Shown one piece after another: positions 16,574 to 25,573 of a stretch of 64,000 bases of DNA (position 1 is its first letter; each line of letters starts with the position of its first letter). This DNA comes from SIG673 sp045638685 (GTDB taxonomy: Bacteria; Bacillota; Clostridia; Oscillospirales; CAG-272). A model generated the notes under the pieces. It made no database searches, had not been told where the DNA came from, and worked only from the letters and a program-made list of their open reading frames with translations. The stretch lies in NCBI GenBank assembly GCA_045638685.1, contig JAZUBT010000003.1, positions 1 through 64,000 on the forward strand, written 5' to 3'. The position numbers and the translations under genes were made by a program.

Positions 16574-17770
16574 TTATTTGGAAAGTCTCTCGGTATCAAG
16601 CGCTATCATATACTCCTCGTCGGTAGGTATAATATATACCTTTACCTTAGAGTTCTTCGCGCTTATCTCAAACGGAACTCCTCTTTCAAAGTTTGCGTTT
16701 CTTTCCTTGTCAATCTCAATACCGAAGAAGGACATATTTTCGCATACCTCTTCTCTGATGTTGTGCTGATTTTCGCCGATTCCGGCGGTAAATACAAGCG
16801 CGTCAAGTCCGTTCATTTCAGCCGCGTAGGATCCGATATACTTTTTAATGCCGTTAATCAGTATCTTCATTGCGAGAACCGCTCTCGGATTACCCTCGTT
16901 TGCCGCCGCGGTAACGTTACGGCAGTCATTGGATATACCGGAAACTCCGAGAAGTCCGCTCTTTTTGTTTAATATATCCTCGGTCTCCTCCGCCGTATAT
17001 CCCTTGGTTTTCATAAGGTAGGTAACAACTGTTGGGTCTATCGTACCGGAGCGCGTACCCATAGCAATACCCTCCTGAGGAGTAAAGCCCATAGAGGTAT
17101 CTATCGCCTTTCCGTTCTGTACCGCGGTTATCGAGGAGCCGTTGCCGAGATGGCAGGTTATTATCTTAAGCTCCTCTATCGGCTTACCCATAACCTCGGC
17201 AAGCTTATGGCTTACATATCTGTGAGAGGTTCCGTGGAAGCCGTAGCGACGGATCTTGTCGTTTTCATAGAACTCATACGGAATGGGATAAACGTATCTG
17301 AAGTCCTCTATATCGGAATAGAAAGAGGTGTCAAAAACCGTTACCTGAGGAACGTTCGGCATAAGCTCGGTACAAGCCTTTATTCCCGAAATTGCCGGAG
17401 GTCCGTGGAGAGGATTTATCGGAACGATGGTTTCGAGATACTTTACAACGCTCTCGGTTACTCTCGTTGACTCCTTACATTTTTCGCCGCCGTGAACAAC
17501 TCTGTGTCCGACAGCCTCTATCTCGTCTATGGATTTCAGAACGCCGTGCTCTGCCGAAACGAGAAGATCAAGAACTATTTTAAGCGCGGTTCCGTGGTTC
17601 GGAAGGCTTGTTTCCTCATAGTAGGGAGCGTCTCCCGTTTTTTTGTAGGTAACGCTTCCGCCCGCGCCTATTCTCTCGCAGTTTCCCTTTGCGAGAACGT
17701 CGCCGCTATCCATATTGAAAAGCTGATATTTCAAAGATGAGCTTCCCGCGTTCAGTACAAGTATTTTCAT
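16574..17770 (-). CDS. ackA: Acetate kinase
   Basis: A 398-residue cytoplasmic enzyme converting acetyl-phosphate and ADP to acetate and ATP, the last step of fermentative acetate formation. Sequence marks: MKILVLNAGSSSLKYQLF with the Asn/Ser loop at the N-terminus, GHRVVHGGE with the substrate Arg, TVFDTSFY with the catalytic Asp (~148), CHLGNGSS, GFTPQEGIAMGTRSG and TAGIGENQHNIREEV. Length equals the family norm. It starts at ATG 17770 behind GAAAGGA. No phosphotransacetylase gene is next to it, so pta must lie elsewhere. Confidence 0.97.
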   Translation of the reverse strand: MKILVLNAGSSSLKYQLFNMDSGDVLAKGNCERIGAGGSVTYKKTGDAPYYEETSLPNHGTALKIVLDLLVSAEHGVLKSIDEIEAVGHRVVHGGEKCKESTRVTESVVKYLETIVPINPLHGPPAISGIKACTELMPNVPQVTVFDTSFYSDIEDFRYVYPIPYEFYENDKIRRYGFHGTSHRYVSHKLAEVMGKPIEELKIITCHLGNGSSITAVQNGKAIDTSMGFTPQEGIAMGTRSGTIDPTVVTYLMKTKGYTAEETEDILNKKSGLLGVSGISNDCRNVTAAANEGNPRAVLAMKILINGIKKYIGSYAAEMNGLDALVFTAGIGENQHNIREEVCENMSFFGIEIDKERNANFERGVPFEISAKNSKVKVYIIPTDEEYMIALDTERLSK

Positions 17771-17886
17771 ATATATCGTATCCTTTCAAAAGGGGGATAT
17801 CCCCGTATTTACTGTTTAAACATATTTTTAGCTCCGCGGTGTCTATGCCGCTCTAAGTCTCTAGCATTCCGCCCGGAAAACACCGA

Positions 17887-19143
17887 TTAAATTACAATAT
17901 CGAATACACCGTAATTAAAAAACGAAATCATAAATATACTGATGCCGAGAAGGACAAGCAGCACAATCATAACGGGGTGCTTAAAGAAAACCGAAAGCTT
18001 TTCTTTTTCCGTCAAAAAGGTGTCTCCCTTCGGCAAAATAAAATCGCTTCTGTTTTTCTTTTTTTCATATATAAGCATAACCACCGAAACAATGACAAGC
18101 GCGTAAACAAGCGCGTTCAGTATTCCGGAAATCATAATGACCGCGGACGGCCCGTCAAACATAACATTCGGATCGGAGAGCGTTTCGTTATAGTTTGTGA
18201 AATACAGGAAAAAGGTAACAATAAACGAATATAGGTTAACGGCAACGTGCGCAACAATCGATGGGATTATCGAGCCTGCTTTAACGTCAATATAGCCGAA
18301 AAGTATTCCGAGCGCCGCCGCAAAAAACATCTGCTCGTGGTTCTGGTGGATAAGCCCGAAAAGTATTCCCGTAACTATTATCGCGTGCCAGCAGCCGTAT
18401 TTCATATGGTGGGTAAGGAACACTCCTCTGAAAAGTATCTCCTCAAAAAGGGGTGCGCATACCACTACTGTCAAAAAATATAAAATAAGCGATCCGGGGG
18501 TGTCGGGAATCGGCTGCGAAAGGTCGTTTACGTTAACCCCAAACAGCTGAATATAGCTAAATAATATATTGCTTACGATGGACACCGCATAGGTTAATCC
18601 GAGAGAAATCACACACCATTTGAATATAAAAAATCCCGAAGCCTCCGGCTTTCTGAAAAACGTAAGTGTTTTATGCTTACAGCCTATATTGGCAAGTATA
18701 ATCAGCGCCGGCGCAACGACAAGATACTGAAGAGCCGTTATCACCGTTTCAAGGGCGCTGCCGCTGAGGGCTCCTTGGAAGCACAGAACGAAAAAGTTGG
18801 TAAGAAAAAGATACAAAATAAGAATAGCCGCCATAAAACGCGAGCTTTTGCCAAGACTCTTTTTTGCCTCGTTTCTCGCAAAGTCCCACTCCCAGCCGCG
18901 TCTGTAATAAAACGCTGCAGGGGTTTCGTCTTCGAGCCGATTTGCACCTTTAAACGCTCCCGTGTGCTTTTTCACTGTCTCTCCAAAGACGCTTTCTCCG
19001 TCTCTGTACGGATTATATCCCTTTTCGACGGTAACCGAGGGGGTTAAATACCACGGCTTTTTGTTTTCTTCGGAAAAAATTTCGTTTGTTTCTTCGTTAT
19101 TAAATTCGTCGCGGTTCCCACCGCCGCCGAAATTATTATCCAT
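17887..19143 (-). CDS. CPBP-family intramembrane metalloprotease (Abi/CAAX type)
   Basis: A 418-residue membrane protein. A ~110-residue hydrophilic, Asn/Glu-rich N-terminal tail precedes about eight membrane spans. The CPBP motifs are complete: FEEILFRGVFL (E-E-x3-R), a later LIHQNHEQMFFAAALGILFGYID with the second motif His, and PSIVAHVAVN with the third motif. In this family these residues bind metal for intramembrane proteolysis. Roles range from prenyl-protein processing to immunity proteins; no bacteriocin gene is nearby, so the target is unknown. The long tail is unusual. AAAGGAG lies ahead of ATG 19143. Confidence 0.88.
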   Translation of the reverse strand: MDNNFGGGGNRDEFNNEETNEIFSEENKKPWYLTPSVTVEKGYNPYRDGESVFGETVKKHTGAFKGANRLEDETPAAFYYRRGWEWDFARNEAKKSLGKSSRFMAAILILYLFLTNFFVLCFQGALSGSALETVITALQYLVVAPALIILANIGCKHKTLTFFRKPEASGFFIFKWCVISLGLTYAVSIVSNILFSYIQLFGVNVNDLSQPIPDTPGSLILYFLTVVVCAPLFEEILFRGVFLTHHMKYGCWHAIIVTGILFGLIHQNHEQMFFAAALGILFGYIDVKAGSIIPSIVAHVAVNLYSFIVTFFLYFTNYNETLSDPNVMFDGPSAVIMISGILNALVYALVIVSVVMLIYEKKKNRSDFILPKGDTFLTEKEKLSVFFKHPVMIVLLVLLGISIFMISFFNYGVFDIVI

Positions 19144-19232
19144 AGCGCTCCTTTCGTTTTTTACATTCGCTTCGTTTTACTAAGCAAACCGCCGTCAAAC
19201 GGACAGCGGTTCGGTAACGTATAAACAGAAGA

Positions 19233-20225
19233 TTACTTCGTTTCGTGCATTGTTTTGGGAAGATACGCTACAAGGGTTCTTAAATTCTTTCTCTTTATCG
19301 CGTGAATTATATCGGGAAGCTTGCTTTCAAATACCTTTTTATGGTAATCGCCGTTTTCATCGGGCAATCTGCCAAACGCCGCGGTTAAAACGGTTTTTAT
19401 TTCGTCGGGGTTAAATTCGTCAAGCAGCTCCTCCGCGTTATTTACGTCGTCCTCGCTGAGAAGAACGTGGGGAACGCCCGGCATAAGGAACTGACAGAAC
19501 ACCGCGCAGATAAGTATCGGAACGTAAAGGTTTCCTACGTCGCTCTCCATATCGTTTGCGCGCATTACCTCAAACGCTATAACCGCCTTTACCTCTTCGC
19601 TGTCGTAGGCGCGGCAGAATTTATTTTCTATAAGCATATTCGTAAGATACTTTTTAATTCTTACTATTCCGCTTCCTCTCGGAGAAAGAGCTGTTTTATA
19701 TCTCGGAACAACGGGGTTTCTATGCGCGCCAAAACGCACGTTGTACGCCTTGGTAAAGGCTCTTATATCCTCGTCAAGCGCTCTGTTGTATATATCGGTG
19801 CCTCCGGGAAGTCTGTTTTTCTTATTATTGAAAAGTATCGCCGTACAGTCTGTCATTACCCTTTTAAGCGCTCCTCCTCCCGCGTCGAAAAGGAAGTTTA
19901 CCGTTTTATTATTTAACTCGTCAAACGCCTTCATAGGATCCTTAAGCGAGATAAGATACGCATCGATATTGTAAAGAAGCGAGGACATAAGCTCGTTCGC
20001 CTTTTCGTTTGAAACAGAGGTGCTTTTTCCTTCGGTATATTCGTCTATAACGCCGGCAAGACCGTCGAAAATCTTAGCTTTTAAGACCTCTTCCTCCTCG
20101 GAGGTTATAAGACCTATCTTTTCCGCCTCGCGAATAAGCGAGAGCGTATATTCGGCGTAGTTAAGCCTTACCCCGTCTATTCTTTTTCCGGCTCCCTCGC
20201 CGTATATTCTGAGTTCGCTGTTCAC
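19233..20225 (-). CDS. Conserved Clostridia protein of unknown function (DUF6179-like?)
   Basis: A 330-residue soluble protein with a GTG start (20225-20223) behind GGGGAGGA. It is mostly helical, without signal peptide or membrane spans. Noticeable stretches are NYAEYTLSLIREAEKIGLIT, VNFLFDAGGGALKRVMTDCTAI, RFGAHRNPVVPRYKTALSPRG and the hydrophobic LYVPILICAVFCQFLMPG. I do not recognise a catalytic motif. It follows the small 161-residue gene by 65 bases, and the pair resembles the DUF6179/DUF6323 neighbours I recall from Clostridia genomes, though I cannot verify that match. Function unknown. Confidence 0.6.
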   Translation of the reverse strand: MNSELRIYGEGAGKRIDGVRLNYAEYTLSLIREAEKIGLITSEEEEVLKAKIFDGLAGVIDEYTEGKSTSVSNEKANELMSSLLYNIDAYLISLKDPMKAFDELNNKTVNFLFDAGGGALKRVMTDCTAILFNNKKNRLPGGTDIYNRALDEDIRAFTKAYNVRFGAHRNPVVPRYKTALSPRGSGIVRIKKYLTNMLIENKFCRAYDSEEVKAVIAFEVMRANDMESDVGNLYVPILICAVFCQFLMPGVPHVLLSEDDVNNAEELLDEFNPDEIKTVLTAAFGRLPDENGDYHKKVFESKLPDIIHAIKRKNLRTLVAYLPKTMHETK

Positions 20226-20290
20226 CTGAAAATCCTCCCCTCGATATAATCTCGGTTATTTACACACCGCATACGTGTCCGACTGTTTTA

Positions 20291-20776
20291 CTATCTTATA
20301 TAATCCTCGTCTTCCCTAACGCTCTGAGGCACATAACTGTTTTTATCTTTTATAAATGCATCAAGCGCCACGCTGTCGTAAATTTTTGAGACGTCTCCGC
20401 CCGCTTCATATTCAAATAAATACTTTAAAAACTCCAAAACCTCGTCGTCGCTTACCTTGTCGTAGGTTTCGGTTTTTATCATATAAAAGCATTCGAGAAG
20501 TCCCTCTACCGTCTCTCTGAAGTTAATCTGACTGACGTAGGCACTGTCGCAAAACTCCTCTATTATTCTTTGTGTTGCGCCAAGCCCGACCTCGATACGC
20601 TCGTTTTCCCTAAGCGACTCGAACCTGCACTCGGCTATATCCACGCAGTCCTTCTCTGAAAGAGTTATACCGTATTCGGCAGTTTTATCTCCAAGAAGCA
20701 TCAGTTCCTTTGCAACGTAACGCTTTTCAATCTCGGTGATACCGCCGCTTTGAAATACCGCTAAATAATTCGGCAT
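20291..20776 (-). CDS. Conserved Clostridia protein of unknown function (DUF6323-like?)
   Basis: A 161-residue acidic protein starting MPNYLAVFQSGGITEIEKRYVAKELM. It is predicted to be nearly all helical, with GITLSEKDCVDIAECRFESL and a C-terminal VSDDEVLEFLKYLFEYEAGGDV. There are no Cys pairs, nucleotide loops or membrane segments. An AAAGG lies ~15 bases ahead of the ATG, a little far for a ribosome binding site. It is the first gene of a two-gene unit with the 330-residue protein. I recall a similar protein labelled DUF6323 in Clostridia next to DUF6179, but this is memory rather than a search result. Confidence 0.6.
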   Translation of the reverse strand: MPNYLAVFQSGGITEIEKRYVAKELMLLGDKTAEYGITLSEKDCVDIAECRFESLRENERIEVGLGATQRIIEEFCDSAYVSQINFRETVEGLLECFYMIKTETYDKVSDDEVLEFLKYLFEYEAGGDVSKIYDSVALDAFIKDKNSYVPQSVREDEDYIR

Positions 20777-20810
20777 ACTCGCACCAGCCTTTAAAATTTT
20801 AAAATTACTA

Positions 20811-20839
20811 TTGACAAAAAGCTAAACTTATGATAAAAT
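20811..20839 (+). promoter_or_regulatory. Sigma-A promoter of thrS
   Basis: TTGACA (20811-20816) and TAAAAT (20834-20839) are 17 bases apart, with an extended -10 TG two bases before the hexamer. Transcription would start near 20846, giving a thrS leader of ~570 bases. Confidence 0.85.
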
Positions 20840-20845
20840 AATATT

Positions 20846-21144
20846 GTTTAAAACGGTTTAATTTTCATATATATATTTAATTATACAACTTTTTGCCGAA
20901 AAAGTCAACACCTTATCGTTAATTTAATATATGTTTACAACCGAAAAGACATAAACGGACACGTCCCTTGTGGGAGGCTGAGCAGAGAACGGACGCATTA
21001 GCTGGAAGCGACCGTAGCACCAAGCAATCGGATACCGCCGTTTTATTAAAATCAAATAAAATTAAGTTAAACATCGGGTGGAACCGTGTAAAGAGCCGTC
21101 TTTGCACCCCGTACTTTCGTACAGTGGGGCAGAGGCGTTTTTTA
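20846..21144 (+). promoter_or_regulatory. T-box leader of thrS
   Basis: A T-box riboswitch senses uncharged tRNA and lets transcription proceed. The conserved T-box GGGTGGAACCG lies at 21076-21086; its GGGTG can pair with CACCC at 21105-21109 (antiterminator). Upstream are AGAGAA (20984), a GCTGGAAGC distal-loop-like piece (21001) and CGGATACCGCCG (21029-21040), all usual in clostridial T-boxes. A candidate specifier ACC (Thr) is at 21019-21021, but the specifier loop is not clear enough to be sure. Position before thrS makes threonine the expected amino acid. Confidence 0.88.
21098..21144 (+). terminator. T-box terminator of the thrS leader
   Basis: CGTCTTTGC...CCCC pairs with GGGGCAGAGGCG around a GTAC-TTTC-GTAC tip, followed by TTTTTT. 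Its CACCCC strand is shared with the T-box antiterminator, the standard either/or arrangement. Confidence 0.85.
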
Positions 21145-21219
21145 TTGCGGTAAACAAAACTCCACCGTCCGGGTACGAAAAACACGCGCTTTTTATTTCT
21201 TTTCAAGAAACGCGCTCGG

Positions 21220-21329
21220 CAAATAAGGCTTTAACGGTTTTTCGTTAATTCCAAAGAGCAAAGACAAATAAGTGCTTAACGCTTTTGTTTGTTCCGAAGT
21301 TCGGGGGCAAATAAACGCTTAACGCTTTT
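21220..21329 (+). repeat. Three degenerate 22-base direct repeats in the thrS leader
   Basis: Copies near 21220-21241, 21265-21286 and 21308-21329 share CAAATAA-nnn-CTTAACG-n-TTTT. The last two differ at only two positions. Spacing is 45 and 43 bases. They lie between the T-box terminator and the thrS ribosome binding site, and nothing else is seen in 21145-21405. Confidence 0.6.
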
Positions 21330-21417
21330 TGTCCAAAAGAACCGAGACGAAAACGGGAAAAGCAGTAAAAACACTAAATACGGTTAAATAAACATCTTTA
21401 AAGGAGATTAAATAGAA

Positions 21418-23301
21418 ATGACTGCATACGAATTTTTAAAAGAACAGGGACTAATGAATAAAAACGTTATTGCCGCCGAGCTTGGCGGTGAGGCGATTGA
21501 GCTTACCGCGGCTCTCCCCGAAAACGCGACGGTAGCTCCGCTCACCTTTGACGACGCAGAGGGCAAAAAGGTGTTCTGGCACACCGCTTCTCACATTCTC
21601 GCGCAGGCGGTTAAGAATCTTTATCCCGAGGCAAAGCTCACAATAGGCCCCTCTACGGACAGAGGATTTTACTATGACATCGACCGCGAAAAGCCGTTTA
21701 CGCCCGATGAAATTTCGGTAATTGAGGCGGAAATGACAAAGATAGTAAAGGCGGACCTTAAGCTTGAACGCTTTGAGCTTCCCAGAGATGAAGCGAAAAA
21801 GCTTATGGAGGAAAAAGGAGAGTCCTATAAGATTCTTCTTATCGACCGTATTCCCGAGGGAGAGAAAATTTCCTTCTACAAGCAGGGCGACTTCGTTGAC
21901 CTCTGCGCAGGACCGCATCTCTTCTCTACCGGCGCGGTAAAGGCGTTCAAAATCCTTCAGATTACCGGTGCATATTGGGAGGGCGACTCCAAGAACAAGG
22001 TTCTTCAGAGAATATACGGCGTAGCGTTCCCGAAAAAGGAGCAGCTTGCCGCTCATCTTGAGCAGCTTGAGGAAGCCAAAAAGCGCGATCACAACAAGCT
22101 CGGACGTGAGCTTGAGCTTTTCACCACGGTTGACGTTATAGGCCAGGGGCTTCCTATTCTTCTTCCGAAGGGCGCAAAGATTATACAGCTTCTCCAGAGA
22201 TTCGTTGAGGACGAGGAAGCAAAGAGAGGCTGGCAGCTTACCAAGACGCCTTATATGGCTAAGCGTGCGCTTTACAAGCTTTCGGGACACTGGGATCACT
22301 ATCTTGACGGTATGTTCGTTCTCGGAGATCCGAATGACGAAACGAAGGAGTGCTTCGCTCTCCGTCCTATGACCTGTCCCTTCCAGTATCAGGCTTATCT
22401 TAACCGCAAGCGCTCCTACCGCGACCTGCCTTTACGATACAACGAGACGTCCACGCTTTTCCGTAACGAGGACAGTGGCGAGATGCACGGTCTTATACGA
22501 GTACGTCAGTTCACAATTTCCGAGGGACACCTTATGTGTCTCCCCTCTCAGCTTGAGCAGGAATTCAAGAGCTGTCTTGAGCTTGCTATCTATATGCTTA
22601 AAACTCTCGGTCTTTACGAGGACGTTTCCTACCGTTTCTCACAGTGGGATCCCGCTAACAGAGAAAAGTATATCGGTACCGACGAGCAATGGAACGAGGC
22701 TCAGGGTACGATGGAAAAGATACTTAACCACCTTGAAATTCCTTACAAGGTAGGTGTCGGAGAGGCGGCGTTCTACGGCCCGAAGCTTGACATTCAGATA
22801 AGAAACGTTCACGGTAAAGAGGACACTCTTATAACCATTCAGATCGACCAGCTGCTTGCGGAAAAGTTCGGTATGGAATACACCGATACCGACGGTCAGC
22901 AGAAAAACCCCTATATCATTCACAGAACCAGTATAGGCTGCTACGAGCGCACCCTCGCTCTGCTTATTGAGAAATACGCAGGAGCGTTCCCGCTCTGGCT
23001 CTCGCCTACGCAGATAACCGTTCTTCCCGTTTCAAACGCTTACGACGATTACGCATACGAGGTAGTTTCAAGGCTTGAAAAGGCAGGGCTTCGCGTAGAG
23101 CTTGATAACAGAAACGAAAAGATCGGCTACCGCATTCGCGAGGCGAAATTCTCTAAGGTTCCTTATATGCTTATACTTGGCGAAAAGGAAGCGACGAGCG
23201 GCACCGTTACAACCCGTAACAGAAAGGACGAGGCTGAAACACTCACCGTTGATGAATTTATCGCTAAGGCGGTAAAGGAAGTTGAAGAAAAAGCACGGTA
23301 A
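21418..23301 (+). CDS. thrS: Threonyl-tRNA synthetase
   Basis: A 627-residue class II synthetase. The N-terminal TGS-like segment is short (to ~residue 50). The editing/SAD domain begins at FWHTASHILAQAVKNLYPEA (~58-77), where the His residues of HxxxH act, and includes DLCAGPH. The catalytic core shows LRPMTCPFQYQ (zinc Cys), motif 2 LFRNEDSGEMHGLIRVRQFT, and IGCYERTLALLIEKYAGAFPLWLSP as motif 3 and junction. The anticodon-binding domain follows from QITVLPVS on. AAAGGAG lies 12 bases before ATG 21418. Regulated by the T-box upstream. Length is normal. Confidence 0.97.
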   Translation: MTAYEFLKEQGLMNKNVIAAELGGEAIELTAALPENATVAPLTFDDAEGKKVFWHTASHILAQAVKNLYPEAKLTIGPSTDRGFYYDIDREKPFTPDEISVIEAEMTKIVKADLKLERFELPRDEAKKLMEEKGESYKILLIDRIPEGEKISFYKQGDFVDLCAGPHLFSTGAVKAFKILQITGAYWEGDSKNKVLQRIYGVAFPKKEQLAAHLEQLEEAKKRDHNKLGRELELFTTVDVIGQGLPILLPKGAKIIQLLQRFVEDEEAKRGWQLTKTPYMAKRALYKLSGHWDHYLDGMFVLGDPNDETKECFALRPMTCPFQYQAYLNRKRSYRDLPLRYNETSTLFRNEDSGEMHGLIRVRQFTISEGHLMCLPSQLEQEFKSCLELAIYMLKTLGLYEDVSYRFSQWDPANREKYIGTDEQWNEAQGTMEKILNHLEIPYKVGVGEAAFYGPKLDIQIRNVHGKEDTLITIQIDQLLAEKFGMEYTDTDGQQKNPYIIHRTSIGCYERTLALLIEKYAGAFPLWLSPTQITVLPVSNAYDDYAYEVVSRLEKAGLRVELDNRNEKIGYRIREAKFSKVPYMLILGEKEATSGTVTTRNRKDEAETLTVDEFIAKAVKEVEEKAR

Positions 23302-23450
23302 AAAACAAAGCTGAAAAATCCGTGCCGACCGCCTTTGCTTTAAAACGGTATCGGAGATATACGTAAGGAATCTGCGCTTTTTAAGAACAGTTTTTAAATG
23401 ACCTATATACGTTTCCAAGCGTAAGAATACTATTAAAAGGAAAATTTATT

Positions 23451-24416
23451 ATGGCTAACACAATTTATCCTCTCTATCAGAAAATAAAAGGAAACATTCA
23501 AAAGGTTATCGTAGGTAAAAGCAGCACCGTAGATCTTCTTCTTATCGCTCTTTTTTGTAAGGGACACGTTCTTGTTGAGGACGTACCTGGTACGGGAAAA
23601 ACCCTGCTTGTAAAATCGCTTGCCGCTTCGATAGACTGTACGAGTAAGCGTATCCAGTTCACCCCCGACCTTCTTCCCTCCGATATTACCGGTATAAACT
23701 TCTTCAATATGAAGACCTCCGAGTTTGAGTTCGTCAAGGGCCCTGTTTTCTCTAATCTTCTTATAGCCGACGAAATTAACCGCGCAACCCCGAAAACGCA
23801 GTCAGGCCTTCTTGAATGTATGGAGGAAAAGCAAGCAACCATTGACGGGAAAACGTACAAGCTTTCCGCCCCCTTTATGGTCGTTGCGACGCAGAACCCC
23901 GTTGAAAACATGGGTGTTTTCCCGCTCCCCGAGGCTCAGCTTGACCGTTTTATCGTAAAGATGAGCATGGAATATCCTTCTCATGAGGAGGGTGTCAATA
24001 TTCTCGAACGCTTCTGCGCTTCAAATCCCCTTGACTACTTAAAGCCGGTTGCAACCGCCGCAGATATAAACGACGCGCAGGAAGCCCTTTCAAAAATTTA
24101 CGTTCACAAGGATATTATGAGCTATATAGTAGCGATAGCCGAAGCAACCCGTAAATTCGATAACGTTCTGCTCGGCGTAAGCCCCCGCGGCACGCAGGCG
24201 CTTATGAGCGTTGCCAAGGGCTTTGCCGCCATTGACAACAGAGACTACGTTATACCCGACGACGTAAAGAAAGCGGCTGTCCCCGCGCTTACACACAGAA
24301 TTATCCTTACCGGCTCGGCAAAGATCAAAGCGGGCGCAGCGGAAAATATTATAAAGGAAATAGTCGGGCAGCTTCCCGTTCCCACGGAATCCTCTCTCGG
24401 CTGGTCCGGAAGATGA
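23451..24416 (+). CDS. MoxR-family AAA+ ATPase
   Basis: A 321-residue ATPase: Walker A DVPGTGKTLLVKSLA (GTGKT at 47-51), pore/sensor region FTPDLLPSDITGINFFNMK, Walker B NLLIADEINRATPKTQSGLLECMEE, and VATQNPVENMGVFPLPEAQLDRF with sensor 1 and the Arg finger, ending in the MoxR lid domain. MoxR proteins act as chaperones that activate or assemble partners, typically carrying metal-binding (MIDAS/VWA-like) domains. Its stop overlaps the start of the DUF58 gene by four bases (ATGA). AAAAGGA precedes ATG 23451. First gene of a three-gene unit. Confidence 0.93.
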   Translation: MANTIYPLYQKIKGNIQKVIVGKSSTVDLLLIALFCKGHVLVEDVPGTGKTLLVKSLAASIDCTSKRIQFTPDLLPSDITGINFFNMKTSEFEFVKGPVFSNLLIADEINRATPKTQSGLLECMEEKQATIDGKTYKLSAPFMVVATQNPVENMGVFPLPEAQLDRFIVKMSMEYPSHEEGVNILERFCASNPLDYLKPVATAADINDAQEALSKIYVHKDIMSYIVAIAEATRKFDNVLLGVSPRGTQALMSVAKGFAAIDNRDYVIPDDVKKAAVPALTHRIILTGSAKIKAGAAENIIKEIVGQLPVPTESSLGWSGR

Positions 24417-25573
24417 CGGTTAGTTTTTACGGAAATTTGCCGTTTTTACGAAAAAAAGCCGGCCTTAAAATCTTTGAGGACGAAGCCTTTTTGTACGTTC
24501 TTCTCGTGATAGGCCTCATAATCGGTCTTGCGCTTTTGTACGGAGCTTACTGTTTTTTACGCGCAAAGGCTCTTAAAAAGATTTCCTACACGAGACAGTT
24601 TTCCGAAAAGGGCTCGTATCAGGGAGACGAGATACTGCTTATTGAAACCATAACGAACAAAAGCCTTCTTCCGCTCTTCTTCGTTACTATTGATTATTAT
24701 ATCTACAATCAGCTTCAGTATGACGGATATGAGCTTTCGCGTGATGAAAATATGCAGTTTGCGACAAGCCGTTTCTTCCTGATTTTGCCGTTTATGCGCA
24801 TAAAGCGTAAGCACAGAATAAAGCTTTTAAAGCGCGGATACTACGAGCTTGACACGATAACCGCCTCCTGCACCAAGGCGGAGCGCAGAATTTTCGCTCC
24901 TGCAAAGGTTTACGTCTATCCCGCTCTTATGAAAACCGATGACCTTCCTATCCCCGCCAGCACCTTACAGGGAGACGCAAACTCCCGCACCTGGCTTATA
25001 AAGGATCCATTTTCGCTCAGCGGAATAAGAGAATACCGTTTTGGGGATAGCTTCAACAGTATAAACTTCAAGGCAACCGCGCGCAGCGGAAAGCTTGGGT
25101 TTGAGGGAATACGCGTAAACAACCGCGACTTCTGCTCCAACAGAAACCTTATGGTTTATCTTAACTTCCAGACGGACGGAAGCTCTCCCATCGCGGGAGA
25201 TTACTACGAAAGGCTTATGGAAAAGGGACTTTCCTACTCAGCAGCGATTCTTCGCGAGGCCTTTGAGTACGGATACCGCGTAGGCTTTTCCGCTAACAGC
25301 ACCCTTTCGTCGGGGGAGACGCATATTTATTACCCGATGACGCAGGGCGCCGTAAACTACGAGGAGATACTTCGTCAGATGGCTCTCGTTACTCTTAGAG
25401 AGGGCGGAAGCTCGTTTACCTCTATTATAAAAAATGACATTATAAGAGGAATGTGCGACTCCGAGGTCTTAATTATAAGCACGTACTGTAACGAAACAAT
25501 AGACTCCGCGGCAAACCAGCTTCGCCGCTACGGAAACAACGTTACCATTATTTTATTAGGAGAACTCGCTTAG
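24413..25573 (+). CDS. DUF58-domain membrane-anchored protein
   Basis: A 386-residue protein. One hydrophobic hairpin at residues ~22-48 (FLYVLLVIGLIIGLALLYGAYCFL) anchors a cytoplasmic part. The DUF58 core appears as KDPFSLSGIREYRFGDSFNSINFKATARSGKL (~200-231), where the D-P-F-x3 and Y-x3-D pattern is diagnostic. DUF58 proteins are standard partners of MoxR ATPases, with a VWA-like fold in the C-terminal half. It is translationally coupled to the ATPase upstream and to the next gene. Function probably envelope-related (inference). Confidence 0.88.
   Translation: MTVSFYGNLPFLRKKAGLKIFEDEAFLYVLLVIGLIIGLALLYGAYCFLRAKALKKISYTRQFSEKGSYQGDEILLIETITNKSLLPLFFVTIDYYIYNQLQYDGYELSRDENMQFATSRFFLILPFMRIKRKHRIKLLKRGYYELDTITASCTKAERRIFAPAKVYVYPALMKTDDLPIPASTLQGDANSRTWLIKDPFSLSGIREYRFGDSFNSINFKATARSGKLGFEGIRVNNRDFCSNRNLMVYLNFQTDGSSPIAGDYYERLMEKGLSYSAAILREAFEYGYRVGFSANSTLSSGETHIYYPMTQGAVNYEEILRQMALVTLREGGSSFTSIIKNDIIRGMCDSEVLIISTYCNETIDSAANQLRRYGNNVTIILLGELA

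Noticed and set aside
20919..21206. 95-codon minus-strand frame in the thrS leader
   Set aside because: It lies across the T-box and its terminator on the opposite strand.
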